Shown here piece after piece: positions 1 to 13,539 of a DNA stretch of 64,000 bases. This stretch comes from Cunninghamia lanceolata (Eukaryota > Streptophyta > Pinopsida > Cupressales > Cupressaceae). A model generated the notes under the pieces. That model made no database searches and had not been told where the DNA came from. It was given only the letters and a program-made list of their open reading frames with translations. The stretch lies in the NCBI GenBank assembly GCA_027924645.1, contig BSBN01000334.1, positions 4,216,001-4,280,000 on the forward strand, read 5' to 3'. A program made the position numbers and the translations under genes. How positions within the stretch are numbered: position 1 is the first letter of the stretch; the number at the start of each line of letters is the position of its first letter.

Positions 1-2
1 AA

Positions 3-746
3 GATCAAAATACAAGCAAGAAGGTGGCTCCTGTCTACTTACGGTGTCCTTCTAGTTATCAACATCATGCACCTATGGCAACATGTGATTCAAAATTTTA
101 GTCAAGTAATGAAGAAGATTTAGATAATGATGATGAATTGACTTTTCTAGAAGCTGAAAAGTACTTCAAGAGGGGCTTTGAAGCTAAAAAGTACTAGGTA
201 AACAATGATTCACAGTCTGTACCTCATCTTGAGGAAGAGGTTGCAAGAGAGATTTCTGCAGAGTCTATCAATAATGACTATTTTTATTTCTGTCAAGAGT
301 TTTCACATCTTGAAATAATTAGCACAGAGATACATGAACAACATGAAGAGTACAATAAGGATTTATTCTTACTTTTACAACAAGGGTATCTAATTCTAGA
401 TGTAGGAGATCCTACAATTGAGAAAGTGCATGGTTCATTTGCAAAGCCTATTAAAGGTGATCATGGAGAAAATGTTGAAACAGAGGTAGATGTAAGTATT
501 GATCTATTTTCCATTCTTGAAAAGGGCTATTATCTTCTTCTAGATGAAGATTCACAACTACAAGATGATAAGGTCGAAAGAGACATTTGTAAAAGTGAAG
601 AGTCACACATTGAGTCATATTATACAACCTTCTTCTTGCATGAAGGAATCCCAATCAGATTCAAGGTTGTAATTGGCAGCTCTATCACTTACACACCTAG
701 TTTTGATGCTATCATGAGTCATCATTCTATTGAAGAGTCTATGTAA
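3..746 (+). pseudogene. Decayed acidic reading frame of unknown function, 5' end outside the window
   Basis: One reading frame runs from base 3 to the TAA-less end at 746, broken only by TAG codons near 100 and 197. The product is strongly acidic, with Asp/Glu-rich stretches, and contains a phrase like EAEKYFKRGFEAKKY. The last 106 residues (from 426) are uninterrupted. I do not recognise a domain. In this setting the likeliest origin is a retrotransposon polyprotein fragment, because acidic low-complexity frames with sparse stops are common in old gypsy gag/spacer regions, but no protease, RT or integrase motif supports that. A decayed host exon is the alternative. Confidence 0.35.
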
Positions 747-3430
747 GAGGTCACTGATGAAGTTCTGTTGACATAAACTTTCAAATGTAAGTAGAGTAAT
801 GAGCTTCAATACTTGATTTTCCCTTCCCACCCTCCGCTAAAGCAAGAGCATCATGCAGATCAGCCTGATTGGTGTTTTAATGCAAAGAAAGACTCCAAAA
901 TATAGAAAACCAAAAAGGTACCAGTTCTTGCTTTATTTCTTTGTGCAGTTTGTCTGGTCCATTATTAGTTCATTGTGGATTCATTGGAGCAGCATTATCA
1001 GACATGGTAGTTATTTTGTTATCTCGATAAATGGGTGTATCCCCATCAGTTTAATTGGAATGTAAATTAGATTCAGTGTTTAGAATAAGTTGCAACAAAA
1101 TCATTAGTTTTCATTTTCAATTTGTTTTCTTTCAATAAGTCTCTACTGTAATAGAAGTTTAATGTTCATTTTTAGTGATTAGTTGTGGTTTCAGTTACAA
1201 AATTTCATTTTGGGTCAGCAACTCAACTTTAGATTCATACATCTTCAGATTCAGTTGTGCATCAGGATGTTGCAAATGTTTTGGTTGCAGATTTGTTTCC
1301 AGTTTTTATGGCTTCTCAATTTCAATGTATTTGACTCTATGCCCACTGTATAAGGCTTTTTTTTTAAACTAGAGATTCTAGAGTTCTTAGTGAGCAGGTT
1401 CACTTTCCCAGCTAGTCACCAAGAACTGTTGTTCATTTTTTACACAACATTCCAAAAATTTCTTATTTCAGCTTGGAAGATTCAAAGGTGTCCTAGTTTT
1501 AGTATATTAGTTCACTGTGTTAAGGAGATAACTACTTGAAAAGTGAAAATTCAACATGAAACTCTATGTAGCCTCTATAAAGACTCAGTCTCCACTATAG
1601 ACTCCAATGCATAGTCAATCGAAGGTTGGTGTTGCCTTATTTATTAAGGTGATGTTTATGAATAGAAGCCTAGCAAATGGCTCTGTTCATATAATAGCTC
1701 AAAGTAATGCAAAGGCTATATCACCGATGAATCTCACATATGTTGGGGAAGGCTTAGTCTTCTTCAATGATAGCATAGGCTATAATTGAATAATGAAACA
1801 TTCACAATCAAGACACAATTTCTTTTTGAATGTAGCTTGTAGTGATTGTTTTTAATGATTCAACCTCGAGTTTGGCATGGATCTATTGAAAGAACATCAT
1901 GTCAAAGAATGGTGCTCAACATATAAAGACGCAACCCTTATTGAATACTTAATAAGGGTCAAGTCAACATTTCCATAATGCCGGTCTTCATAGCAATCAT
2001 AGCATTCAGCCATTCAAAGGCTCACTTAATGTAGACTGAGCACTAAACTAATGGCCATAGGAGATCAAGAGGCATCGCCACTAGAAGCCTTAGGCCAATC
2101 ATCAATGATGGCATTGGTTTTAGACCTATGGTGTAGTCATACAGAAAGCATCGGCCATGAAGATAGGGCGAGGCCATCTTAGTGGGTGCAAGATGCCATC
2201 AAAAGAAGAATATAGCATCATAAAGCCACCAATGAAGGCACTACCATGAAAGCCCACACAACCTTAGGATTTCTCTCAGAGGCTCAACAGATCAAAACAA
2301 GATATTATTTGACTCTATCACCATAGAAACGGTGATGTAAGAAATGTGTACAAACTAGCCCATACAAAGCCACAACCATTAAGGACAATGCACCAGTATG
2401 GAAGCAAAGCTATATGCTATTTAAGGAACATGGGTCAATATATAATGAGAATCAACCTGCAGAATGAAGGATATAGCGCTGCACAAAGTCACACCACCAA
2501 GGAATAATAAAATCACAGCCACCCATATGATCAAAGTTCATCCACTTTAAAAAGGTACAAAATGTTAGCATCAAAGTGCAGCCAGTGTAAGATAAGCCTC
2601 AGCCAAATCATGAGGGGTGTAGTCATTATAAGAATGGCACTGACGTTAGCATCCAAGTGCACTAGTATAAAGAGAAGTCTCCACCATTACAAAATTGATT
2701 CTACCAAAATAGAGGTTCCTATTCAAAGAACCAACCACAATGCATAATGAATGAAGGCACATTCATCCACTAAATGGTGATGCAGTCTCCAAATCATGGC
2801 AAGCTATTAGTTTCAAATCAAAACATTGCTTCTAACAGTGGTGTGGCCTCATTCAAAATGATGTGGCATCTTTCTTAGGAATAAAATCCTACAGAACCAA
2901 GAATAGGTTCATTCTATAAGAATCAAATGAAATCCTAGCAAAGAGGAACTTAGATGCAAGTTGAAGGCACAAAGTTCATATAAAGGTTGTAGTTGTATAA
3001 ACAATGGTGTTGCCATCAAAATGGAATGCACGCTCTTTGAAATTCAACACAGGTCTCTTAAAACATGGCACGTCTTATAAGGCATATTCCATAGGTATCA
3101 AGAAGAGAGTAAGCAAGGCTCTACCAATACAATATCCAGATGGGTGCATTCATAAAGGGAAGTTCAACTAACACTACCTTAAAACAAAGTCATAGCTACT
3201 TCACAGAGATTCTAAATATGAAGACACAGACTCAAGGTTTCAAAGTGCATCACGCAACCATTCGATGTAGAAAGAGATCAACAACTTAAGGCTCATTCAA
3301 GAAAGCACTAGAAGGTGTCACTTGTCACTCCCATGGGAATTTGCAAAGCAGCAGAGAAATTCCTTTCTCAAACAAGTGTCGCTTCATCACGTGGAGCAGG
3401 TAGAAAGCAATGAAATAGCTCTATTTCATT
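747..3430. other. Intergenic DNA, no gene recognised
   Basis: Six-frame reading gives only short frames without motifs. From about 1,860 to 3,400 the text is rich in loosely recurring words (for example AGCATCAA.GTGCA near 2,567 and 2,650) without a fixed period, suggesting decayed retroelement non-coding sequence. No RNA gene or terminal repeat pair was found. Confidence 0.4.
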
Positions 3431-4540
3431 TTTATTAAAACTTATCTATATAAATGGGCCACAGGCTATTTATTATTTTAATGTTGAATCTTATCTCCTG
3501 GTGGGCCCCATCGTCAGGTAAAGCTAAGCTTTATCAAATAAAGATATGCTTTTAAAATATAAAGATTCTTATTTTTTGTTAAAGCTGTGGGAGAGATTAA
3601 AAACAAAGTCAGATTTAAATAAAGAGAAAGATGAGTCATTTTATACCATGGGTCCCTCAAGTAATAAGGTAAAGCTTTATTAGAACTTGACTCTCATTTG
3701 ACTCTATGCCTCATGGGAAATATTAAATGTAGCCCTAGTTTTTATTCACCCATCTTTCATTTCTACAGCAGCCCCAAAAAAGAGAGCGAGAAGGTTTTTT
3801 CACGCCATAGGTCAAAGATGGAGGCAAATGCATTTTCCAGCCATAAAGGAGAAATAGAACAGCAAGCTACAGTTACCAAATCTAAAATTAGAGCCGGGTT
3901 TCATAGGTTTTAGTTGCAGATTTTTGTAAGCAATTGGAGATATTTTTTTTTGGTTTGTTTAGTCTATAAATGCAGGAATCAATGATAGCAGATGATAGTT
4001 CTATATGAAAGGGAGTTCCACAGATCTCTAGAGTTTTACACATAGAGATCAGAGATTTGAGTAGCAGTAGAGATATTTTCTTGCATCAATATGCTTCCGA
4101 GGAAGAACGTAGTATTTTATTTTGTGCAGATATTTTGCCACTATAATTTGTCCCCTTCCAAATAATGAAAAGAAGTGATGGTTTGTGCAAATCTGGGTCT
4201 ATTTTCTACTTTGTTTTTCTCTCCCTTCTATTTCTCAACCTCTGTTAAGTTAGATTTATAAACTAGGTAATTAATCATGTTGTATGCTCTTTAATTTTTC
4301 CAGTTAAATCTATTAAGGGTTTAATCATTGTGCTACTTGTTAGGTTTTAAATCTGGCACATCACCATTAGATTAGGTATTTATTTTGCAATCTTGTTTCT
4401 TCCTCCCTTTCCCAAAAACCCCATAAAAAGGAAGAGCTAGCTTCCATAAAATCTGTAGTTATTCTGAGAAGCAATCCCACATTTTTAGAGTTTCCCATGT
4501 TGGTGTTGAAACCCACACAATTTTATACATCAACAGAAAA
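3431..4540 (+). other. Possible LTR- or promoter-like stretch
   Basis: Two TATA-like words (TATATAAAT near 3,448 and CTATAAATG near 3,964) precede T-rich, leader-like DNA, and the stretch ends at 4,535 with a CATCAACA terminus such as many plant LTRs carry. No matching second repeat lies in the window, so this could be a solo-LTR fragment or chance AT-rich sequence. Confidence 0.2.
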
Positions 4541-6440
4541 TAATCACCTTTAATGCACACCAAACAAGGCATAAATCATAGTCCATTATAGACACATACA
4601 AGCATGAATCAGGCATCACAATGCACATGCAATCACATGGTAAACATCACATGTCGAGTCAAACTCTGACAGTAGAAGAAGAAGAAGGAAGAGAGACCTA
4701 GGTAGTCAGGACAAGGAGTGCCGTACAAGGGCAATACTCACCTCGTGGAAAAACATGAAGGCATAATCTCATCATAGAAATCAGACACTGCACCAAAGAT
4801 TGCTCTTTACACCCAAAACCAAGCAAACTAGACAATTCATAAGGACATGTTGTTTGGTGTAGACGATCTATTTATTATATTTTATTACTCATGTGTTTAA
4901 ATGTTATTCTTGATTAAAAAATTCCATTTGTTAATTCTAACAACCTCTTTCGGCCATGGTGCATGATCAAAGCCACTCATTTCCCTATCCCTATACCTCT
5001 TCCTATATACCCAAAGCTTGAATTTAGGCAATTAGGCTTGGCATGGTTTACGAAGTAACAAAATCCCAATTTGACAAAAACACAACATTTTCTAAAAAGA
5101 TGCAAAAACATCATTTCCCATGGGAGGCAACTCATCCCACATTAAAATTAATAAAGGAAATGTTTAAAATTGAAATATCATTTTTCTTTTCTATTTGCAT
5201 GAAAAACCATATAAACCTAAATTCACCATTGTTGCAAGCTTGGCTACTTTGAGCAATTTTCTAACTCTCATGTTTCAAACTCAAATATAAATTTGACAAC
5301 TACCCATTGTAACATAAATGCACAACATTTCAAATATGCAATAAAAATAAGGTGGTTAATCCTAGGTAAAATTTTCCATAACCCTATTTGTTTTTACATG
5401 TTTCCAACCAAGAACATAAAGCAAACTTACATAAAACAACCATAAATTCATATCTAATTTTTCCTTGCCTAACTAGGATGCCATAGGAATCCACTAAATA
5501 TGGCATGGCAATGAAGAAATCATACAAATTTAAAACAAAGGAAGGATTCAAGAAGCATACCTTTCCTACAAGCAATCCAAGGAAGAGAATAGAGTTTTGA
5601 AAGGAATATTTGATGACACACAAGCATCCACAATTCAAATCTACTCCACTTCAACCAAGAAATCCAAGTAATTTAGTCTTTCTTTCATTCATGTAGAAAA
5701 TCCCTCTTTCCAACAAGAGAGGGTTTGAGAGGAGAGATAAAATGGAAAGGAAAAAGAATAAAATAAAATAACTCCTTTTTCCCTTTTAACACCCAAAAGC
5801 ACTAATTTAAAATATAATATAAAATTCACTTATAATCACTTTTTTAATCAATAATGAAATAAAATATATTCATTTAACAAACCATTTAAAAAATATATCT
5901 AATTCACTTCATTTCACTAACCTAAATAACTTAATAAAATACCTAGGAACATTAAAATTGATTTAACAATATTTCAACTTCCAAATACCTTTCAGGCAAC
6001 ATATTTAGTAATAGAAAATTAGCTAATGAACTTATTACAACTATTCCAAACATGTAATTGCCTTTTAACTCAATATCATTCAGAAAAATCTAAACACACC
6101 ATATCAGGGATTTCATTTAACAATTTAATGCAATTCTACATTTTGATGGAAAAATATTAAATTTAAGAAATTAATCCAAATCATTTAAATTTATTCCTTT
6201 AGCATAATATAATGCAATAAATATTTTCTCTAAGATAATTAAGCATTAACATAATCTAAAAACACAAAAAACATATTTTTTGAGATTCTAATGTCCCCTA
6301 TTGGAACAATACTAATTTTACTCTAAAAATTAAAATACCACAAGTTTAGGGTTAGAGTTTCAGAATTATCATGTAATTGAATCCATTTATTCATTCAACT
6401 CCATTATAGTTGGGATGGCAAGACATTCATTGGCACATGA
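4541..6440. other. Intergenic DNA, no gene recognised
   Basis: AT-rich sequence with only short chance frames. The minus-strand frame at 5,384-5,638 has no family motif and sits in low-complexity DNA. No terminal repeats, RNA genes or tandem arrays were seen. Confidence 0.4.
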
Positions 6441-6575
6441 TACCTCCATGTAGACCCTTACGAGGGGCATGGTAGATCACATGTTCAGTTCCTCCATACA
6501 GGCCCTAACAGGGTTTTAGTAGGATCAAGCTATCATACAAAGCCTCCATACAGGCCCTTATGGGGGGTATGGATG
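6441..6575 (+). repeat. Three imperfect tandem units around CCTCCATACAGGCCC
   Basis: Units start near 6,446, 6,492 and 6,543. Each has CCTCCAT(A/G)(C/T)AG(G/A)CCCT(T)A followed by a G-run and a TATGG or TTTTAG tail, with spacing of about 46-51 bp. Function unknown; possibly the decayed repeat zone of a retroelement. Confidence 0.5.
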
Positions 6576-6629
6576 GGGTGCAGATCAGGCTTGCCCCCAA
6601 ACAAGCCTTAGAGGGTATGGAAGGACTAC

Positions 6630-8805
6630 TTGCCTCTAGTCTATTTGTCATTTCCCTCCTATGATGGGTGGTCCTATTAAAGATAACAAAGAAATATTTA
6701 TATGGATTTAAAGCTGACCGGTCACACAATATTCTTTATGATGCACAATAATATAATGGTTTGAATGTATATGTACTTGCAGATATGAGTCTCTAATTTA
6801 TGAATGTTACAGTCTGCCTTTTAATCTTCCAGAGTCCAATGGTTCTTTATATTTGAAATGCTTGCTGCTTATTATTAATTGGATTATTGTTTATATCTAT
6901 AAATTTATCTCTAACCTATACTCCGTTCCTATTCCATCACATCTCAGAATTGTCTTCTTATCCCAATTCCTATGTCTTTCCTCTGGACATATATAATTTT
7001 CTACATATTCCTAAATCTCTCCTTCCCCCTCGTACTCCTTTTTGGTCTCCTTCTTATACCATCATATTTCTTATGAAGGAAGGCGACCTTTAGAATCAAT
7101 TTATCTATTGCAAGAGTTGGCAACACTTCATAATGGATGTGTCTTTTGCTAACAAATACTTGACCGCTGTTTGAAGATAATGCATTTGTTGCATAAAAAA
7201 ATTGTTGCATTTGTTTAATGATAATCATTGTTTCCTCAGATCTTCTCATCGTTGCCTATCCACATGAATCACAACACTTATTTGGATACTAATTGACTTT
7301 ACCATTTAGTATATTTATTGAATTATCATGCCATAACAATTCGTATGAATCATAGTCCATTGACTGTTCTTTGTCTTATATCTAGCGCCAATGATAAAGG
7401 GAGTCTATTCTCAATAGTCAGACTTAAATCTAACCTTTATTCCTTACAGTGGTGGTAATAGGAATAGTCAATTGTTTTTGTTATATTAATACTTATTACT
7501 CTTGACCATACCTTTAATAAGATTCCTCATATTATTTATAATTTACATTTATATTATTTATATTTGTTATTCATATCTATTTTATATAATAATATATTCT
7601 CTTAATTATAATATTTAAATATTTATATCTATATAATAATTGCAATCATTCCTATCATTATAAACACACTAGCTTTTATCATGATGTTTAATTCTTTAAT
7701 TAAACAATGTTTTACTATTAGGACATCATAGAGATCATCTAAATAAATTGCAAAATGCTAAGGAAACACACGCAATTGACTTCAAGAAGACATTAAGGGT
7801 TTCCACAACACAAGGATAAGGGTGAGATGGCTTAGTTCCCCATGTCAACCTTCTCCACATTTCCAACATTAGTTAACGCCTATAATTACCTCCACACTCA
7901 AGTCAACCATCAGGCATACCTGCTCCACACATAATAGCAGAAGAAACATAATCCACTCTAATTTGGTATAATCACACATGATATAAATAATCACATCCAC
8001 TATAATCATCTATGACTAGCATGATCCAGGAAAATGGTGCATAAATAGAAACATTTCACAATGTGGGAACAATATGACAATCACAACTATAACAAGTATA
8101 GTTAAAATAATGATGTTGAAGCACTAGAATAATCTAATATGTATAATCACAACATATGCATCCCATAATGCATAGTTTGAAACCAAATAACAAAGCACAA
8201 CCCCATCGAAAACACCCTGATGGTCATGCAGAATACACCCTCAAAACCCATTGATGGCACCATAGACATCAACAAGTTTGGTGCAATGCATCAGAGCATA
8301 ATAATCACATAATACACTAATAAACACTCAGAACAACATATAATACATGAATCAAAAAGCACACAAGGCACAAATTAAGGTGGGCATTACATTGTACACC
8401 CTTTCCTATATACACCACCCATAGTTATTTTGGTTGGTGTCCCAAAATTGACATTACAACACTAAAATTTAATTTTTAAGCTAAAAAAAATAAACTATAA
8501 AATTCTATATAGGTTTGTACTCTAACCCATACATTTTGACATAGGCGAATACACCTGAGCACTCCATATTGAACTAGGATAAGTAAAAATAAAATAAAAT
8601 TAAAATAAGTAAATCTCACATACTTAAGGATAACAAGCTTTGAAATATATTATTTTACTATGTGAACTAGGTAACAATAGGTTCCAAATACTTTTACCAT
8701 TCTCCAATTGACCACTGCTTATATCTACACACTTATTACAAATATCAATTCATCCATGTTACAAGATTGATTTATGCTTGATTTATAGATTCTTGGATAA
8801 TAAGA
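6630..8805. other. Intergenic DNA, no gene recognised
   Basis: No supported coding region, RNA gene or terminal repeat. The frames at 6,887-7,093 (plus) and 7,001-7,249 (minus) overlap on opposite strands and show no domain or codon signature. Confidence 0.4.
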
Positions 8806-8810
8806 TGAAT

Positions 8811-8935
8811 AGCTAGGATTAAGAAGTGGAATGGATGGTTGAGATTAAGAGGTGGAATAGATGGCTAAGATTAAGAGGTGCAATATGAAATGGATGATGT
8901 AGATTAAGAGGTGAAAGAAGCTTCTAGGACATTCT
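8811..8935 (+). repeat. Imperfect ~30-bp tandem repeat (GATTAAGAGGTGGAATGGATGG)
   Basis: About four to five degenerate copies of a unit centred on ATTAAGAGGTGGAAT, followed by GGATGGTTGA or a variant. Adjacent copies differ by substitutions and small indels. Non-coding. Confidence 0.55.
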
Positions 8936-9056
8936 TTATGTGAATGGTTAAGATTGCGAGATGTATGAAATGAGCAGTGGAGATGAAAACATAGTTTGAA
9001 TTTTGTTCCTATTATTTATTATTCATGGTAAGAGGATGAGGATGAGGGCAAGTGGA

Positions 9057-9300
9057 AATTAATCAAATAATGAAATTATTTGATTAATTATTGGAGAGGA
9101 ATGATGTGTGAGGATAAATTAATTAAATAAATATAAGATTTATTTAATTAATTTGACAAGAGGTAAAATGGATTAAATTAAATAAATACATACGATATAT
9201 TTAATTAATTTGGGTGATGGAGGAAATGAATTTATTAAATTAATATAATTTATTAAATTAAATAGGTTAGTTAAATGATTATGATTTATTTATTTAACTA
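9057..9300. repeat. Cluster of consecutive AT-rich hairpins
   Basis: Two perfect inverted repeats stand next to each other: arms 9,057-9,070 and 9,076-9,089 (14 bp, 5-nt loop), and arms 9,116-9,132 and 9,138-9,154 (17 bp, 5-nt loop). Imperfect ones follow at about 9,172-9,212 and 9,226-9,264. A 9-bp pair (TAGTTAAAT / ATTTAACTA) lies near 9,268-9,300. All share the theme (A)TTAATTAAATAAAT. The units look like variants of one hairpin separated by GA-rich spacers. Confidence 0.65.
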
Positions 9301-9310
9301 GATGATGGAA

Positions 9311-10789
9311 ATGGACATGAATGTGTCTAGGACAAATATATGACAAGGTGAGATAAGGTGGTGCTAGAGGTGATGTTAAAGATGTTGTAAGGACGTGGTC
9401 AATTCCAAGTATCTACACATGCATTTAGCTAAAGAAACAAAATTATAACTATGCGATTTACTCATAAAGAATCTAATTTAAATCCACATACCTTGAAACT
9501 TAATCAAATCTTAAGCCATGCATCACCAACCTCATAGATTAATATGGTAATAGATACTACCAATTAACATAGTAAAATTTCATAATATCTAGCAATTGTG
9601 GTAAGAAAATAATATTCACATTTAACTAAAACTTGATAATTTTAACAAATTAAATTTAGAGCCCACTGAGCCATGTTATAATGACATGTGGTCTTATTAT
9701 AATTTGTAGCCACTAAATCAAATTCTGCAAAATTTATATATAATTCACTCATGACATCGTGCACATCCATTTAGTTTTTGTTTGAAGATCACTGATAATG
9801 TTTAAATTGACTTCAATACTAGAATGTTTTCAAATCACATTTAAGCATCTTAACCAATTAGTTGTCACAAATACTAATCATCAGTTTATCACCTATTTCT
9901 ATATTATTAAAATATTTACACCTTGAAAGTTTGTATTTTAATTAGGGTTAGCATCCATATAGTCAACATAATGCAATCTTATTCAATTACTTACATAAGC
10001 ATCACAATGACTTCTTACAGGAATATCACAATTTTCACATAACTTAACACCACCCCACATAATATGGAACACACAATTCAACTGTAGAACACTTACTAAG
10101 ACAATAATTATAAAAGTCCATAACAATGTTGTGTTACATATATAAGATATAATAGGTTTATCTAGCTTGTAGAAATAAGTGAGTTTTACATCCAAAGGGT
10201 GAATCAAATAAAAATCATTCAATACCTTAAGAAATGACAATTCACAAAAATCCAGAGAATTATTCATTGCTCTCATTTAAGGCTTGATATTATTAAAAGT
10301 ATACAAGAACAAGAGTAATAAGGTTCACCAAAAAATTGACTAGTTAACAACATTAAAGTAAATTAATAAGGAGAGATGTTATAGGAATCATAAGCAAAAT
10401 TGGACTTTACACAATAAATAACTATGAAATTTAAATAAGATTCTAAATATTAATAATAGCAGCACTAACAAACCATTAAATTAATATAGTGACATTATTA
10501 AAAAGTGCTAATAATAATAATACTCACAAACTACTAATCACATAATTTAAAATAAAAGTTAACATTTTCCTTGCTAAGTATTTTTTTTATGACTAAATAA
10601 TCTTCCTTGCAACTTTGAGAGATCACTTCCTAGAGTCATGTAATATTCCGAGACTGACTTGGCAAACTTGAAAGCTCACAATATAACCTATTGGTTAAAT
10701 ATATATAATATTTCAATAATTTTAATTGCTCCACTTATGAGATTTTTTATGCCTCCAAAAAGATTGAGCAAAAATATTTATTTATAGCA
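9311..10789. other. Intergenic DNA, no gene recognised
   Basis: AT-rich sequence without recognisable domains. A 97-codon minus-strand frame at 9,983-10,276 has no family motif and is treated as chance. Confidence 0.4.
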
Positions 10790-10794
10790 AAGTA

Positions 10795-10960
10795 TGTTAA
10801 AAATATAAACTATACTTAATCACAGCACTCCAACACATTTGTCATATAGAGTCATGTTTCATGGAAGAGACACATCTGTCTACATATGATATCTATTTAA
10901 AGTTCTTTAGATCCATAAATTTTAAATATAGAAAATTTATTCAAAGTTGTCTAATTTTCA
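10795..10960 (+). repeat. 5' LTR of the copia remnant
   Basis: Starts TGTTA and ends TTTTCA. It matches 14,112-14,279 through words such as CCAACACATTTGTCATAT and TTTAAATATAGAAAAT. By eye roughly 85% of positions agree, so the insertion is old. Confidence 0.6.
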
Positions 10961-12705
10961 CCATTGGTATCCCAACCAAATTGGTTGTAATGACCACTTA
11001 CTCAAATTCAGAAGATACAAAACAATCAAATTGATAATGCTGCTAATTGATGATCAATTTCCAGTAATAGGGATGTTGAGTAATTGTAATTCCGAAAGGA
11101 CAGTGAGTGGGAAGAAGACATGACTACTCGAACTTGCGTGTTGTTGGAGTCTTTCAACATTTGCATAATATGTGGATTCCACCATTGTTACTAGGAATGA
11201 AAGCTTCGTGAACAGGTAGGAAGGTGATTCATTTTAAAATAATCAAAAAAGAGTCTGAGATGCATGTCTTTGTTGGCAGTACTCCTGTGAACATAAATGC
11301 AAATTGTAGGAGCATGGCAACTGCATAGCTTGTGTTTTACAAATTTCTTACCCAACATTTGGTATTAAAAAAAAAATTTCGAACCCCCTCATCATCAACC
11401 ACCTCGTCATTCACAACATAAAGTTCATATCGTTTGAATCCCTAAGGATTTTGGCTGTAAATCATCACGCCTAATTTCATGATTAACATTTACTAGTCAG
11501 ATTCGTCTTGCTTGGTGAGCATTGCCGTGGCTATCCTCAATAGGATATTCAGTTATTTGGCCTGCTCTATTCTCTTGCTCAGAATTGTATAGTCAAACAC
11601 TCTAATGCTATTTTTTTACATCTGACCAAATATTATGACATCATACCGTAGGAGGAGCATTATGACTACATGGTTGAGGTCCTTGGTTGTTCGGGCCAAC
11701 CGAATGCAGCTATCATATTTAGGATAGAAGATTTTGAATGTGGTACGGGCCAAAATACTCTTGTGGTGGCAGACACCATTGTCGTTGCTGTGCAATGCAC
11801 ACTTGTAGAACAGGAGAGCCAAAATTTGAACATCTCTTACCTACTTAAAAAAAAGAGAAGTTTTACATTTCTACCATTCTTCTAATACTCTCCATTGGAT
11901 TTTATGGGTGCCAGAAAGTATTCAACAGAGAAGCTCTCCTCGTATTGTGAGGAGGCAGTGGGGGCTACGTATCTACAGTAGTTTAACACAGACTTCACAG
12001 AGTTTTTAAATGCCCGGGCAGAGGAGATGGTTCATTGGGGAAATAAGGGCACCCAAATAATGGAGGAGCAAGGAACATTAGGATATATTGTGCGCCACTT
12101 ACAATATGTATCTGAGGATCTATTCATTCAGGGTATTATTAAAAAAAGAAATGGAAATCATTCAACAAATTTAGAAGAGCTAGAAAGTATAAGGAAGAAA
12201 CGGGGATCGTTTAGACTAAGAATGTGAGTATGGAGGTAGAATTCCTTTTCATCTTATGACACATTTGAAAAGAGAGGAAGAAAATATGACGTGGAAATGG
12301 AGGAACAGGTAGTGAAAAATTTGCAGTTACTTTTGGGCTTGTTAACACCTCACTAGCTTCACCTATTCAAGTTGCGAAAAATCTTTGTTTGTGTGGCAAT
12401 TGCCATATTATGATGAAATGCACTTTGAAGATTATGGAATGAGAGATTTTCATGAGGGATAACAATTGGTCCATCATTCTAAGAGCAGGATGTTCTCATT
12501 GAAATCCTAAAAACCATATAATTGAATTTAGATATTTTCTACCACTATATGTGCCATTTGAATCCCATCTAGGTTGTGTGTAGAGGCATGAGACTTGTGG
12601 TTGGAGTACTTATATATGTGGAGTAAGAAATGCATAAAGGGCAGCAATATTACTAGTAAAAGAGGATGTCAACCACAAAATGTGTTTAGGGCTTATTCAA
12701 TAGAG

Positions 12706-13390
12706 CAAAGTTGTAGCATTGATTGCAAAGATCATTGCTAAATCTAAAATTTTGTAGTGTTGATCACAAAGATCATTTATAAATTTGAAAAAAAAAGTAG
12801 CATTGATCACATAGATCATTGCTAAATCTAAAAAGTTGTAGCATTGATCATAGAGATCCTTGCTATATTTTAAATGTTGTAGCATTGATCATAAAGATCA
12901 TTACAAAAAGGTTTTGATCGCAAAGATCATTGCAAAAGATTTTGATTGCAAAGATCGTTGCAAAATATTTTGATCGCAAAGATCATTGATGAAATTGTTT
13001 GATCACAAAGATCATTGAAGAAAATTTTTTATTGCAAAGATCATTGCAAAAGATTTTGATCACAAAGATCATTGCAAAAAAAAAAAAGAAATTGATGGCA
13101 AAGATCATTCCAAAGAAATTTTTTGATCACAAAGATCATTCCAAAGAAAGTTTTTGATCCCAAAGATCATTCCAAAAATAAAAATATTTTGATCATAAAG
13201 ATCATTGCAAGAGTTTTTCATCACAAAGATCATTCCATAGAAAGTTTTTTATTGCAAAGGTTATTCCAAACAAAAAAAAAATGATTACAAAGTTCATTGG
13301 AAAAGATTTTAATTGCAAAGATCATTGTAAAAGTTTTTTGATCACAAAGATCATTGTAAATAGTTTTGATCACAAAGGTCATTGCTAAAA
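12706..13390 (+). repeat. Minisatellite, about 20 copies of a TGATC-ACAAA-GATCA core
   Basis: The core TGATCNCAAAGATCATT(G/C)C recurs about 20 times. The first four units are about 41 bp and share an AAATCTAAAA.GTTGTAGCAT spacer. Later units shorten to about 27-40 bp with A- or T-rich spacers. The core is itself a dyad (TGATC and GATCA arms, 5-nt spacer). It lies inside the copia remnant, upstream of the GAG-pre-integrase relic. Open frames crossing it are by-products of the periodicity. Confidence 0.85.
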
Positions 13391-13539
13391 ATAAATAATA
13401 CATTGAGTTTTATCTCTATAAAGTTAAGCAATGCTGACAACTTTGGAGAATGGCATCAATAGATGAAAATCATCTTTTTCTTGTTAGATCTCACCACCTT
13501 TATCAATAAAATTACAAAAGACATGTTATTTGAGCAGAA

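Noticed and set aside
5384..5638. 84-codon minus-strand frame
   Set aside because: No motif and no conservation clue; lies in low-complexity DNA.
9983..10276. 97-codon minus-strand frame with a hydrophobic stretch
   Set aside because: No family motif, AT-rich composition and no gene context; length is within chance for this amount of sequence.
12706..13390. CRISPR-like array
   Set aside because: Spacers are not unique; they are degenerate parts of the unit, and the setting is a plant copia remnant. It is a minisatellite.
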